Shown here: positions 31,950-43,571 of the stretch, piece after piece | Position numbering within the stretch: the stretch's first letter is position 1 | How the letters are laid out: each line of letters opens with the position of its first letter | NCBI GenBank assembly: GCA_012184525.1 | Contig: WOFQ01000013.1 | Span: 434,001-498,000 of the forward strand | Direction of reading: 5' to 3' | Length of the DNA stretch: 64,000 nucleotides | Origin: Xenoacremonium recifei | Taxonomy: Eukaryota; Ascomycota; Sordariomycetes; Hypocreales; Nectriaceae | Notes under the pieces: model-generated | What the model saw: the letters and a program-made list of their open reading frames with translations, nothing else | Told to the model about the DNA's origin: nothing | Databases searched by the model: none | Translations under genes and position numbers: made by a program

Positions 31950-33591
31950 TCACAGCGCCGGCCCATCCCACTGCTCTCGTCGCATGCGCACATACCAGGA
32001 CTGCTTGTGGGGGAATGAGAGCTGCCTCTCGCGTGAGAAGCCGGTGAACTCCAGGCGTTGGAGGAATCTAGTTGTCGTTAGATTGGTTGTGCGACTTGGG
32101 GGATGTAGTAACCACTCACCTTGCGTTGTCGATTCGCGGCTCGAGGCACACATTCATTGTTCGATAGTCAACGGTCAAGCACCAATGAACCAGACCAGTC
32201 AACCAAATAGGCACGCGGCCCCTCGCCCACTCCTCGCCGATCAGCACGTGGAGTCCTCGATCCCATTCGCCTGACTCGCTTCCAAGGTATTGGCCCAGAA
32301 TGTCTTCCTTGACCCAGTAGATCTCGAAATAGCCGAACGGTATTCCGTCCCAAAGGCCGATGACGGGGAAGGAATGGGGTTGGTTGAGGGCAGTGGTCAA
32401 GAACTCGGGGCCGTAGTCATTCCAGAACTCATTGACTCTTGGCTTTGCCATCCAGATGTCCAGCAGATCAGTGTCACTCAACTTGGACAGGTGAGTATGT
32501 TCCAGTCGCTTGGGACCAACAGGACCAAGGTACGGCACCGGCTTCGGAGAAGAGGAAGCCACCCTGAAGCTCAGGTACTGGCCCACACTAGGGACAAATC
32601 GCGTGTAGAAAATCTCGCCCATACGCGGGGGTTTTGGTCTGAGGGGGTGGCGGATGTTGTTGGTGAACTTGTACTGTAGCGGCGCGGGGGGGTAGTAAGT
32701 CGGGAGGTGAGAGCTTGAGAAGAACGGCCCGATGGGGAAACTCGGCACGGTGACCAGGGTTGTCGGGACTGGTCCTCCGGGCAGATCAGAATCGAGGCGT
32801 CCGAACGAGGAGTTGGGTGAGTGGAAGCTCTGGCGGTACGGGTTGCCGACGCCATGGGGAGAATCGCTATGTGGCGAGCTGGGCCGACTGCCCGTGGGCG
32901 AGTTCAGGAACGGCGTCATGGCCTCCTTATTGGGCTGCAGCTGGAACAGGAAAAGCCGTCCCGGCAACTGCCAGAACATGCGCCGAGACACAAACATGTG
33001 CGCCCATCCCTCTCCGTTATCGTCGGTCTCTGTGCCCACGGCCGTATCGTCAGATGCGATGAGGCCCATGCGCTCCAGCTTGGGTATCAGATTGCGACCG
33101 CGCAGCACGCCGTCCCGTTTGATGTTAATCCTCCACTCGCCGCGGGGTTTGGCGACGGCGGGCGTGAGCTTGGCCGCCTCTGCGTGGACGTGTGGCGAGG
33201 GTTCGGGCTGGTGGAAGTACCAGTATAACGTGATCCATAACATCATGGCGATTTGGCGCGTCGGGCTCGCCGCGGGCTTGAACTCGGTGCTCGGGGGGTT
33301 CGCAATCGACGAGATGAAGAGGTTGTCGCCCTGCAGCGAGGGCTTGGTGAACGAGTGCACATGCTTCTTGGGCCGGTCGGGCTCTCCCTGGAGCTTCGGG
33401 CTGCCGTTCTCGGTGGGCGAGTCGCCCTTCTGCTGGTCATCATCCTCCTCGGTGTTGAGCACCACGGTCCAGCCGACGGGGAAGGCGTTGGGGTGCGTGT
33501 TCATCTCATGGCTCTTGAAGCCGAGGCCAGCAAAGACTGGCGTGACCGAGAAGGACTGGCCGTCGGGGAGGTAGAGGACCTGAGGCGCCAT
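31950..33591 (-). CDS. siderophore-type N-acyltransferase (AlcB/SidF/SidL family)
   Basis: An acyl-CoA:N5-hydroxyornithine (or related hydroxyamine) acyltransferase of the GNAT fold, the family that builds the hydroxamate groups of fungal siderophores. Exons 33591-32120 and 32067-31950 close to 529 aa. The N-terminal half is a diverged lobe with a long Ser/Pro linker (residues about 225-290). The C-terminal half carries the diagnostic part: MAKPRVNEFWNDYGP, FPVIGLWDGIPFGYFEIYWVKED, LGQYL, RGLHVLIGEEWARG, and VCLEPRIDNARFLQRLEFTGF. The length and HVLIGEE motif resemble the constitutive SidL/AceI group. No NRPS or ornithine monooxygenase is in the window, so this is a stand-alone enzyme supplying a pathway encoded elsewhere. 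Confidence 0.87.
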
Positions 33592-34377
33592 CGTCGCGGT
33601 TGTCTGAGGCGGCGCAGGAGTGGGGGAGCAGCTCTACCTTTTAAGCTGCTGGTCTGCCAGGAATGAAGAGCTCGCTGCCGGGCGAGAGGGGGAGGGGACG
33701 GACTTCCAGACCGGTTCTGGATGCCTTCGAGAATCCTGCTTCTTCGGGCCGCATGCTGACCAGCAGGACCGAGATTGTGACAAACGCCGGCGCAGTGGTT
33801 GGACGGCGTCTGGGCGACTGCGTGGTGGAGAGGAGCAGGACTGGAAGCCATCTCGTGCTCTGGGCTTGGGCTTGGTCTCGAGATGGAGGACGGGACGGAG
33901 GGGAAGGTGGGGTGACGTCCTCAACAGCCCATGACAAGCCTCTAGAGCGGTCCCTGTAGGGCTGCCAGACGCCAGAACAAAAGCTAAACTAGGGGCCGCC
34001 ATCTCTCGCACTGTCCGCCATCCCCTGTAGCCGCGCACAGATACCGTTCCAACCCCCGCCAGGCACCGTCCTGGACACGGCCCGACCCCCGCACCACCAC
34101 CACCAACGCCACCGAAAGGGGATCACCTTATGGGCGCTGGAATGGATCAAGACTCTCCCTCCCCTCCCACGCCCCAACCAACAACCAGTCACTCTCCAAA
34201 GCAGCACACCAAAACATAGTCCTGAGCCCGAGATGCGCGCTTGCGAGACTGGCGTAGAAGTGGTATTCCATATGGCGCCGGAATAATGCAAATACAGCTC
34301 TCGCTATTGGTACAACCGAAAACACCATTCCGCGCCGGTTTACAGTGGCGCCCCGCCATCGCGTATCGCCTCCTCCC
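33592..34377. other. GC-rich intergenic region
   Basis: About 790 bases, GC-rich, with several long overlapping frames on both strands caused by base composition. None shows a motif or a start in good context. It holds the promoter of the acyltransferase gene on the left and the 3' flank of MCU on the right. Confidence 0.45.
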
Positions 34378-35834
34378 TTACTTATCCCCCTTCGACGACG
34401 CCCTGCTCTTTTTGCTGTCCGAATCCTCTTTGCTGTCGTCCTTTTCCTCGTCCTTTCCGCCCTTTTCCGCTTCGAGCACCTCCTTGACCCCTTCCCCTCC
34501 CAGATCTTTCATTTCGTCCCACTCGGCATCGTACTCTTCCGCCACGATCTTGATCTCCCTCCGCAGGGCGTTAGCCTCGTGGACCAGGTACTCCCACTTG
34601 CGCTCATCAAACCCACGCTCCTGGTACAGTGCGTTCTGCCGCTTCGACACCGTCACCTTCATGGCCGCCTTGTAGCTCAGGTCTCGACTGATGTAGAGGA
34701 ACCACAAGTAGCCGCCCATGATCGTAGCCAGTCCCGCGAGGTACGTAACCGGCTCCACCAGATCCCATCCCATTTCCGTGTGGAAAGTCACATAGTAGAC
34801 GATCCCCCACCATCCCGCGAGCGCAGCAAAGCCTCCTTGCGCCAGACGGTGCGCGCCTTTGTGAGCCAGCAGGTCGCACTCCGTCTTCACCTTGGCCATC
34901 GCATCGATTTCGCGCGACATGCGCCGCAGCTGCATCCGCATATAGTATGTGCGATCCTTGAAGCTGGGGACGGCCACTCGCAGCTCCTTAGGGTATCCCT
35001 CGATGTTGATAGCGAACTCTCGTCCTCGCGCTGCGTCTCTAATAAAGTCGCCGACTTCTGTGCTCCCACTCCAACGTACCCAGTTGGCATCTTTCCGAGT
35101 AGGGCCTTCGTGTCCAAGACCGGAATACGAAGCCACATTATCGCGATTGTTGTTGTTGCTCGACTTTTGAGATGATTCGTTGTGGTCTGCTTCGGCGCGG
35201 AAAACGATGTCGGGAAGTTTCTCGCGGCCCTTGTACTTTACGGGCGGGATCTCGGCTTGTATCAATCGCTCGAGGTAAGAAAGTGGCTGCTGTGGATGAA
35301 CCAAAAGCGCCAATGGCTCAACTGTATCCTCTTTGCTTTTCCCTTTCTCCTCCATCGACTCGTTAATGTGCTCCTGCTCGGGATGGAAAGGCATCGGGAG
35401 TATCAGCTTGAGGAGACGCGTTGGGGTTGTTAGAAGCCGTCCTGGAAACTTGTTAGTGGATTGAAGTTCTGGCGACTCATTTGAAACAAACCTTTGGTAG
35501 CATTTCCCTTTGCAGGATCTGGAGATGTCGACTCGGGTTGTGCATAGCGACTCTCTCGATGCCAGGGCCGGTCGTTCTCTTTCGATTGGGCACTGGTCCC
35601 TGATGTGACTTTCCGCTCCTCCCTCTCAACCGCCTTTTGGCTCAATTCTTTGGCTCGTCGCTCAGAATCATCTTCTTTCAAAGCCCTGGATGTTGAGAAT
35701 GGGCACCGGGGTGTGGTTGATCTTGTAGCACTGCATATCCAAGGTCGATACTGGGTTTGATGTTGTCGAAACACAGCTCCTGTTCGTAGTGATGATGGCG
35801 GGAAGGCAGCGACACGCCGCAGCAACGGTTGCAT
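34378..35834 (-). CDS. mitochondrial calcium uniporter pore subunit (MCU)
   Basis: The Ca2+-selective channel of the mitochondrial inner membrane. Exons 35834-35492 and 35441-34378 close to 468 aa. The N-terminus MQPLLRRVAAFPPSSLRTG, rich in Arg and Ser, is a presequence; a processed region with Lys/Glu-rich sequence follows. The core has a coiled coil (about residues 260-310), TM1 GFAALAGWWGIVYYVTFHT, the selectivity-filter motif WDLVEPVTYL, and TM2 ATIMGGYLWFLYIS. A second coiled coil and a Lys/Asp/Ser-rich tail end the protein. The start at 35834 is used because it opens directly into the presequence; the frame continues upstream without a better Met context. Intact. Confidence 0.93.
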
Positions 35835-37176
35835 ATCGCCAAATTCCAACTCTGCCGTTTGAAAACGCCTGGTGAAACTAGAATTCGAAATTGGAATTGA
35901 AGTTGAGAACGCGCAGTTCGTTTCTCGGCGCGTCGTGGTGACCAGGGAGTTGCTACATGACGTCATTTGCTCAGTTGCCCTGGAATTCTTGAATCTCCCC
36001 AGATCGGATCGATGGTCAGTGCAAGGGCCCATGCAACTCCTCGCAGCCGGTACCTGAGAAAAAAGTACAAGGGTCGGACCGTCGTGTCTATAATCCTTCC
36101 CGCCGTCAGCTGTGGCCTTGTAATCAAGATACGAATCTACAAGGCGCTCAAGTAATCCTTCAAGGGCAAATTCCGTCTCAACCGCAATGGGCCGTCACTG
36201 ACCATGCATACAAAGCACTGGATGAAGGGCCATCTACCACCCAAAGAAATTGACGTTTTTCTCCTTCCCTATAGTTGCCTTAGATCGGAATTTCTTCCAG
36301 TTAGACGACCGAGCATCTATCTCTAAATATGTTAAGTTGTGGAGGTCAATGAAAGGTTGAGCCTTGAGGAAGACATCTTTGAGGGCCCACGAAGTACTAG
36401 TATCGCTTAGCTACCTGTGTTTACAGGCTTTACCTAGAGCTTTCAGAGTGAAAGATTTAATTCGATGGAATGATTTCCCTATACTTACAATAAAGCTCAT
36501 CCAAGGTCGCTCAGAAGAACTAAGTAATGTGCTGTCCAATCCATAGGCCCGACTTAGTCCTTTACTGCTCGGGTAAGAGTCTATTGTGATGATAGATCTG
36601 CAGCAGCTTGAGGGCGGGAACTCAAGCGCATGCCAGTATTAGCGGGCCGTATTCGTATTCTTAGCTCGCTCATGCAGCCCACGCTCCTCGATGAGAATTA
36701 CTGCATACCTATTCATAGGAAGAGAATTTGTTTGATCACCTAAGTTAATTAATGAACCTACAATAAGAACCCGGTTCTTCAGGTGATCTACAACTCACTA
36801 ACAACTTATTTCTTGTTGATAATTTCACCAGTTGAGCCATCCTCATCTTGTCAAAGCTCCAAGATCAACAACCTCCCTGGCTCTGGTGTTGAGGGGCTCA
36901 GGGGTTCAAATGAGGGGCGGACCCCGCACTAGACTTGATTGGGCTTCAATCTCAATCCCGATCCCCCAAGCCACCAGCCGCCATCTCCAAGTCTTCCCGA
37001 CAAGTCGGTGTGATAATTCGCAAAACTGCTCTGAGAATATCTTCGACGCCCTGTTAGACCCTGAAGCAGGACAGAGGTGCTCAATACTTACTACTGTGAT
37101 CATAATCCGTCTCTCCCTGGCCCTCATCAACCTCCTCCGGCCCCTCGAAGTCATATTTCCCCGCCAGAAGCAGAAA
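35835..37176. other. intergenic region between MCU and the mevalonate-pathway gene
   Basis: About 1.3 kb containing two divergent promoters. No coding-like frame is seen apart from composition-driven ones. 36650-36830 is AT-rich, and 36930-37170 is C-rich and pyrimidine-rich up to the ATG. Confidence 0.5.
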
Positions 37177-38399
37177 ATGGCGGACAACAAAGTCTACCGG
37201 GCCAGCACGACTGCTCCCGTCAACATTGCCGTCGTCAAGTATGGCCCGTTCAAGTCGCTACTCACTGGCTCAAAGGCTAACTCTGTTGCTTTAGGTACTG
37301 GGGCAAACGAGACCCAAAGCTCAACCTTCCCACGAACAGCTCCCTCTCGGTGACCCTCTCCCAAGCCGACCTCCGAACCCTGACGACCGCGTCCTGCTCG
37401 AACACTTTCTCCGAAGACAGCCTCACCCTCAATGGCGAGCGATCCGATATCAGCGGGGCCCGAACTCAGGCCTGCTTCCGAGAGCTACGGTCTCGCCGTG
37501 CCGCCCTCGAAGCTGCCGACTCCTCCCTGCCCAAACTCTCCGCCATGGCTCTGAAACTCGTCTCCGAGAACAACTTCCCTACCGCTGCTGGCCTTGCCTC
37601 GTCCGCTGCTGGTTTTGCTGCGCTGGTCAATGCCATTGCGCTACTATTCGAGCTACCTGACTCGCCTTCTGATCTGTCGCTCGTCGCGCGTCAAGGTTCT
37701 GGCTCCGCGTGCCGCAGTCTGTTTGGCGGTTATGTCGCGTGGAGGATGGGCGACAAGGCGGACGGCAGCGACTCGAAGGCAGACTTGGTGGCTCCGGCCT
37801 CGCACTGGCCCAACATGCGGGCTCTGATCCTTGTCGTCAGTGCTGCGAAGAAGGGCGTGTCATCAACATCTGGTATGCAGCAGACGGTCGCGACATCTGG
37901 TCTGTTCCAGCAGCGGATATCGACAGTCGTTCCCGCAAACATGGCTTTGATGGAGGAGGCCATCCAGAAAAAGGACTTTGCCAAGTTCGCCGAAGTCACC
38001 ATGCGAGACTCCAACTCTTTCCATGCCACCTGCGCCGACACCTACCCTCCCATCTTCTACATGAACGACATCTCCAAGGCCGCCATCCGTGCTGTTGAGT
38101 CGATCAATGCCAAGGCTGGGAAGACTGTCGCTGCATACACCTTTGATGCTGGGCCGAATTGTGTCGTCTACTACCTCGAGGAGGACTCTAACACGGTTCT
38201 TGGTAGCTTCTACAGCGCTCTTGGAGGCGTCACTGGCTGGAAGGAAGGCGCTGCAGCTCTGAAGTCCAGCGCGAAGTTGGATGACGGCATCTCAAGCGTC
38301 CTGAAAGACGGTGTTGCCCGAGTCATCATGACTGGTGTTGGCGAAGGCCCCCAGAAGACCGAGCAATACCTGGTTGGTGAGGACGGTCAGACGCTGTAG
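37177..38399 (+). CDS. MVD1: diphosphomevalonate decarboxylase
   Basis: Cytosolic mevalonate-5-diphosphate decarboxylase of the GHMP kinase superfamily; it makes isopentenyl diphosphate with ATP, the last step of the mevalonate route to sterols and terpenoids. Exons 37177-37238 and 37295-38399 close to 388 aa, the normal fungal length. Visible marks: APVNIAVVKYWGKRD at the N-terminus (intron inside it), SSLSVTLSQ, NNFPTAAGLASSAAGFAALV (phosphate-binding loop), RQGSGSACRSLFGGYVAW, FHATCADTYPP, and YTFDAGPNCVVY with the catalytic Asp region. Intact, with strong C-ending codon bias that fits a highly expressed housekeeping gene. Confidence 0.97.
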
Positions 38400-38759
38400 A
38401 AGGGGCGGGGTGGTCATTGAAAAGCGAAATGTTGTACCTGGCTGAATTTAGCATTTAATCTAGCATGTGAAGCAAGGGAATAATTGCATGAGAGCGAATG
38501 ATTTTCCGTCTTGCAGTGATGCGGTCTACCTACCTAACCTGTTCCTGCCAAATGTGTGCACGAAACTGCCCTTGACAGTGATCCTAGCCACCTGCCCCAT
38601 CTCTCAGCAACTTCACCTTTACATCGCGCCTGCTCTGAACCAAAGCCTGATTCATTCTCTCTCACCACCACCAGGCAACAAAAACTCCTAACCTTTCTAA
38701 ATCTCCCTCCTCAGGTTTTCTCTGACACCTACATAACCCTTCATGTGGCTTCTGTCGCG
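38400..38759. other. intergenic, promoter of the RUS1-like gene
   Basis: A gap of 360 bases between two genes on the same strand, ending in a long pyrimidine-rich leader (38580-38740). Frames that cross it are composition-driven. Confidence 0.45.
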
Positions 38760-40354
38760 ATGGACAGCAAACAGCAGCCCGAGCTTCGTGCTCGCCAGAA
38801 AGCTGACGACGCAGACACCAGCGCAGCCACGTCCATAGTCGACCTCATCAATTTCTCCCCGACACTGCAGAAGCGCGAGGGCATTGCCGCTCTCCTCGGA
38901 CATGACCTCGAAGTCGAAATTGATGAGCTCGACAAGTCTGGCAACGTTACCCGTCGCTGGGTGCACAAGCCCAACAACCAGATTGTCTCCGTACGCATCG
39001 AGGTCCTGTCTGTCTAAATACCTGGCTAATCTTTGTTCAGATCGAGATCAAACCTGGATCTAATGCCCTTCTTCGGTCCATGAGAGAATGGCGCAAAGTT
39101 GTCTTCGACGCTTTTCTGCCCGTTGGGTTTCCCCATTCCGTCTCGGATGACTACCTCGCCTACCAGACCTACGACTCTCTTCAGGCGTTCTTCTCGACGA
39201 TCACCAGTCTCCTGGCGAATCGTGCACTGCTTCAAGGCCTAGGCGTTGGTGACGCAAATTCTTCGGCTACCTTCGCACTTCTTCTTACCATTCTGAAGGA
39301 TGCAATGTCGCGCATCGCTACCATTGTCTTCGCTCAACAGTTTGGGCTCAGAATTGAACCTGACGCCAAACGATATCGTTTCCTTGCGGATCTCTTCAAC
39401 GACACAGCTTTCTTCCTGGAACTCTACAGCCCGTACTTGGGTACATGGGGAAAGATTGTGGCTCTAACGTCGGGCGAAGCTCTGAGAGCACTCTGCGGTG
39501 TCGCCGCAGGAGCGAGCAAAGCAGCACTGAGTGTCCATTTCGCAAAACACGACAACTTGGCTGAGCTGAACGCAAAAGAGGCCAGTCAAGAGACAGCCGT
39601 TGGCTTGATTGGTTTGCTGGTCGGTACCATCGTGGTCAAGCACATCGAGGACCATCGGAGCGTGGTCTATTTGATGACGCTCCTCGTGTTCGCACATCTA
39701 TGGATGAACTATCTTGGCGTCCGCAGTGTCTGCATGAAGACACTCAACCGTCAACGCGCAAGCATTCTCTTTAACGAATATCTTGGTTCAGGAAAAGTCC
39801 TCAGCCCAAAAGAGGTCGCGAAGCGTGAAAGCATCCTCTTTTGGACCCCAGTTGCTCGAAACTGGCACGGCCACAGCATTGCCCGCATCGAAATTGCCGA
39901 GAGCTATTCCCAAGCCATGGGCAATGGTCAAGGGCGCGTTGACATCGCCATGGTTGACGGCTCCATGTACACAACATTCATTTGGTCCCATGCCAGTCGT
40001 GGAATCACACCCATCAAGATTCTGCTCTGGAAGGGTGCCGAACCCATCCATGTCATCAGTGCATGGTTCATGGCCATGGAAATGGCGTGGATGATGCGAC
40101 CAGGAAAGGGATACACGACGAAGATTGATCGAATCTTCTGCAAGGGCCGTGGTCGCATGAACAAGCGGGATCCAGACGCCGCGGATGATGGAGACGATTA
40201 TGGTTCTGAATCGGGTTCCTATAAGACGAGGTACGACGATCGGGATCTTTGGGACAAGATGTCTGCCCAGGGGTGGAATCTTAAAGCGCAGGCATTTGAG
40301 ACGGCTGCCCCAGTGCGGTTGAGCGCGCAACCTGTATATCAGAAGACGATGTGA
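38760..40354 (+). CDS. RUS1/DUF647 family membrane protein
   Basis: A member of the Root UV-B Sensitive (DUF647) family, conserved from fungi to plants and animals, of unsettled biochemical role. Exons 38760-38990 and 39041-40354 close to 514 aa. The N-terminal part is polar; then comes VFDAFLPVGFPHSVSDDYLAYQ and TYDSLQAFFSTITSLLANRALLQGLGVGDA, which is the family's opening signature. GLRIEPDAKRYRFLADLFND and ELYSP follow, then hydrophobic segments around TAVGLIGLLVGTIVV and SVVYLMTLLVFAHLWMNYLGVRSV, which fit membrane spans. The C-terminal domain is soluble with an acidic/Gly-Ser stretch. Intact. Confidence 0.93.
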
Positions 40355-40647
40355 TTCATGGGTACATCGCGAGGGAAGTGCAGTTATCAGGGACAGATTG
40401 GCGTGCAGAGCATCTGCAGAAAACGGGGATACGACGATGGCTCTGAGAGATAGCTTGCTCGTTCTAGACAGGTGATTCAAAATTTTGCTCGTGATATACA
40501 TTGGAGAGAGATGGCCAAATCCTCTACGCTTCGCCTTGTGATCCTTCTATCCCGTATTTTACATATTTTCCCAAACGCCCAATCCAATGGTATCATACTT
40601 CGTGCGATGCTGTTGTACAAGTCTTGAAGGCCAGGCTAGATGTCTCT

Positions 40648-41512
40648 TTACACCAACCACGCCCACTTCATCGCCCGCATCTTCACGCCCTCCCACGTAT
40701 TCAGCTTCGGCCGCACATCCAAGTAAAAGCTCGGCCCTCCTTTCCCGTCCGGTCGTCCGGCGTAGAAGTCAATCACATACTCGACGCGCGTGCCGCAGCG
40801 GTCAATGACCCAGTCGTGGCGGTCGAAGGGCGCGGTGTATCCGAGGAGGGTGTTGATCCGGGCGGTAGGTGTCATCCGATCGGTCTTGTTGGCGAAGGAC
40901 TCGAGCTTGGAGCCGCCGCATCTGTAGATATGTTAGCACTTGAAGGGGAATGAGATGCGTAAGGGCGACGAACTTGGACTGTGCTAGGTATGGCGCTTCC
41001 CATTCGCGGATTTCCTTCCAGGCGCGCTCGTTGACGGCGTTGTGGATTGGCACGACCGTCTTCATGTCCGCTACCCGCGCGTCATAGCCCTTGCGCTGCA
41101 TGGCGTCGAAGAACATCTTCTCCGACGGATACACCCAATTCCCTGAGGCATCAATCCCACTCTCCATCTCGTGATTCGCCGGTCGCGCATCGCCCTTTCC
41201 GTGGTCTACGGGACATGCGTCTGGCGTGCCCGTTGTTCGCGGAATGCTCGAGATGACTCGGTCGGTATCGAGGCCGTTCTGTCTAGCAGCCGGTTTGGGC
41301 TCCGGAGCTGCGGCGGGTGACGGCGTCCAGATGTATGATTTGAAGGTCTCGGTCCAGGACTTGGGCTTGGGCTTCATCGCGGCGTGATCGACGGGACATG
41401 CCGCTGCTGGTGACGATTGCGCCTTCTGGGCTTCGGCTTGTCGAGCTTGGCCGAGCCAGGCATCGCGAGTCTTGTGGTCCACGGGACAGGCGGATTGGGA
41501 GTCGTCCGTCAT
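40648..41512 (-). CDS. CYC3: holocytochrome c synthase (cytochrome c heme lyase)
   Basis: The mitochondrial intermembrane-space enzyme that joins heme covalently to apocytochrome c. Exons 41512-40974 and 40921-40648 close to 270 aa. The N-terminal tail contains three CPVDH motifs at about residues 9, 39 and 100, the Cys-Pro heme-binding motif of the family. The catalytic region has GNWVYPSEKMFFDAMQRKGYD, VVPIHNAVNERAWKEIREWE, then CGGSKLESF (split by the intron), YTAPFDRHDWVIDRCGTRVEYVIDFY, and a C-terminus with FYLDVRPKLNTWEGVKMR. The conserved His of PFDRHDW is present. Family members normally have one or two CP motifs, so three is a notable number. c versus c1 specificity cannot be told. 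Confidence 0.95.
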
Positions 41513-42624
41513 GGCGAAGGCTGTGCGCGTTTGCGCGAGTGTAAGGAGAGGATTGATCAGTCGACGGACCGAGGTCCTTTGCTCAGAATCCCAGGACGGG
41601 CGATCGCGTGTTTAGTCGCCGGGTGGATGGTAATGCGACGGGGAGTATTGGATGGGATGGGTACTGGTACAAAAAAGTTTTGACCGTGGATTTGCCGCTT
41701 GGCCACCCGAGCGTCTCCGAGATTCCGAGAAGTTAGAGTATTTGACTTGCACCTCCAAATTCTGGCTCAATAGGACCAGATTTACCACTTGAGTCGTTCA
41801 ATTTAAATTTTGTATCAATACTGAATGCTCTGGGTTCAAGAAGAGAAAATAAAAGAAGAACTGTTAACTGAGGCGCCTACCATGTCAAGTTTCCGTTGGA
41901 AGTCAAGATTCACAAGATTGCGAACTAAGTTAAGCAACGATCAAACAGCATCTAATAATAGACACGCATTGGTTTGTGTTGGAGGTTTTGCATTTTTTCG
42001 AATTGACAGCAAAAGAGAAGCTTGATATGACCTGACGACTTCATTGCCCTTTTGAGAAGACGCTCTCCTCTCATGATGTTACTTACCCTGGACTGCTGCC
42101 ATCAAGTTTTTTATCTCACAGCAACCCACCGAATGAAACTAAGAACGTGCAGTTTGACAAGAAGTATACGCATTTAAATATAATATTGTGTCAATTCATG
42201 TATTTCTTCGGCGGTAGGTAAACTGTAATGTATCTGGTTCTGCTCTTTCATCCTCCATACGCTTCATGGTGTTTGCTTATCAGCCTCTTGTTATAAGTGA
42301 GTATGTCATATTAGAGACGTTACATAAAGCAGCCCCAGCGACACTCTTTCCCCCAAAGAACTTGTAAAGCAACAGGACCAAATCCTCCGAAAGACCCTTT
42401 GATCTGAGGCTACGGTTACCTTGTCGAGAGTGTAACGAGATCGATCATGGCGATAGCTCCATATTTCTAATCAACGGGATGAAATCATCGAACGTACATG
42501 TGAAGTCATCAACATGACGTCGACAGGGACATCTATAGATAAAAAGACCCGACAGATGCTCTTCTAGCCGTTGAACAGTTGAATCTCAAGCAGAAATATC
42601 GTTGAAACCAATAGCTCAGCCACA
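41513..42624. other. intergenic region
   Basis: About 1.1 kb with no coding-like frame. The middle (41750-42350) is AT-rich. The first 150 bases are the heme lyase promoter and the last 60 bases are the leader of the hydrophilin-like gene. Confidence 0.45.
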
Positions 42625-43244
42625 ATGTCAAACTACGAGCAGATTGCGAAGAACGCCGAGGCCGACCTCAACACCTATCAGGCCAAGACTGGCAACGCTC
42701 GACCACAAGGTATCGACGACGCTGGTGTTAATTCTATGGCCGCGAAGAAGTTCGAGGGTGCCAACGTTGAATACGGCGATGAGTTGAGCACAAACCGAGG
42801 CTATAACATGAGGATTCCTCCGAGCGAAGGTGGCGTGCTTGATGACCGTGGACGGTACGTGATAATTGGTTATCAATCGTATAACAAAAAGTCTCACTAA
42901 CAAAAATATGCAGCCAAACGCGCGGCGAGCACTTTGAAGGAGAGGGCGGGCCTTTCGACAAGACTGAACAGACAATGCGAGACCAAGGCGGTCGCAATGA
43001 CAACGACGTTGTTGGCGCACGTGTACCCAAAGCTGAGGGTCTCGGAGGCGTCGATGATGTAGCGACTCGAGGCATGGATGCGACACGTGCCAACGTCGGT
43101 CGGAACCCTCCTGGCCCTGGTGGTTCAAAGTTCAAGGGCGAGGACTACTACACCCCTGAAAGTGTGCCTGATAGCATCTCGGCTGAGGGCTGGGTTGCTC
43201 CCGAGAGCGTGACGGAAGCTAGCAAAGAGAGCGAGAACTACTAA
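42625..43244 (+). CDS. hydrophilin-like protein, probably stress-related
   Basis: Exons 42625-42854 and 42914-43244 close to 186 aa. The protein is almost free of hydrophobic stretches and rich in Gly, Asp, Glu and Asn, with no predicted fold core: for example MSNYEQIAKNAEADLNTYQAK at the start, then GGVLDDRGRQTRGEHFEGEGG and EGWVAPESVTEASKESENY at the end. This composition is typical of hydrophilins or LEA-like proteins, which act during desiccation, conidiation or osmotic stress in fungi. No transmembrane or signal segment. The role is inferred from composition only. Intact. Confidence 0.8.
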
Positions 43245-43571
43245 ATGTTAGGTGCATGAAGGGTTAAAATGTATAATAGCAAATAAGATCAATGATGGAA
43301 TGCATGAAGCTAATGCCTGATAACGCGTGCTTTACTGCAATCCGGAATATTCTGTCCGGAACATAATAGACCATGCAGCTCATGGTGTTTTGTCGCAAGT
43401 GGAATGGCTGGATCTATGACGAAGACGTCATGGGGCTGTCGCGTGTCTTATCTTCCACCCCGTGACCTTATCGGCTTGTCCTCCCATGGCGCTCACCGTC
43501 CAAACAGACTTCAACTTAAGGGCGATGGAATCCCCTACTGTCAGCGACATCTGCGATACTGCAAAGCTGCG

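Noticed and set aside
32732..33574. Long plus-strand frame over the acyltransferase gene
   Set aside because: It is the antisense shadow of a clear siderophore-type acyltransferase and results from GC-rich codon bias.
39788..40501. 237-codon minus-strand frame over the RUS1-like gene
   Set aside because: Antisense shadow; the plus strand has the conserved DUF647 signature.
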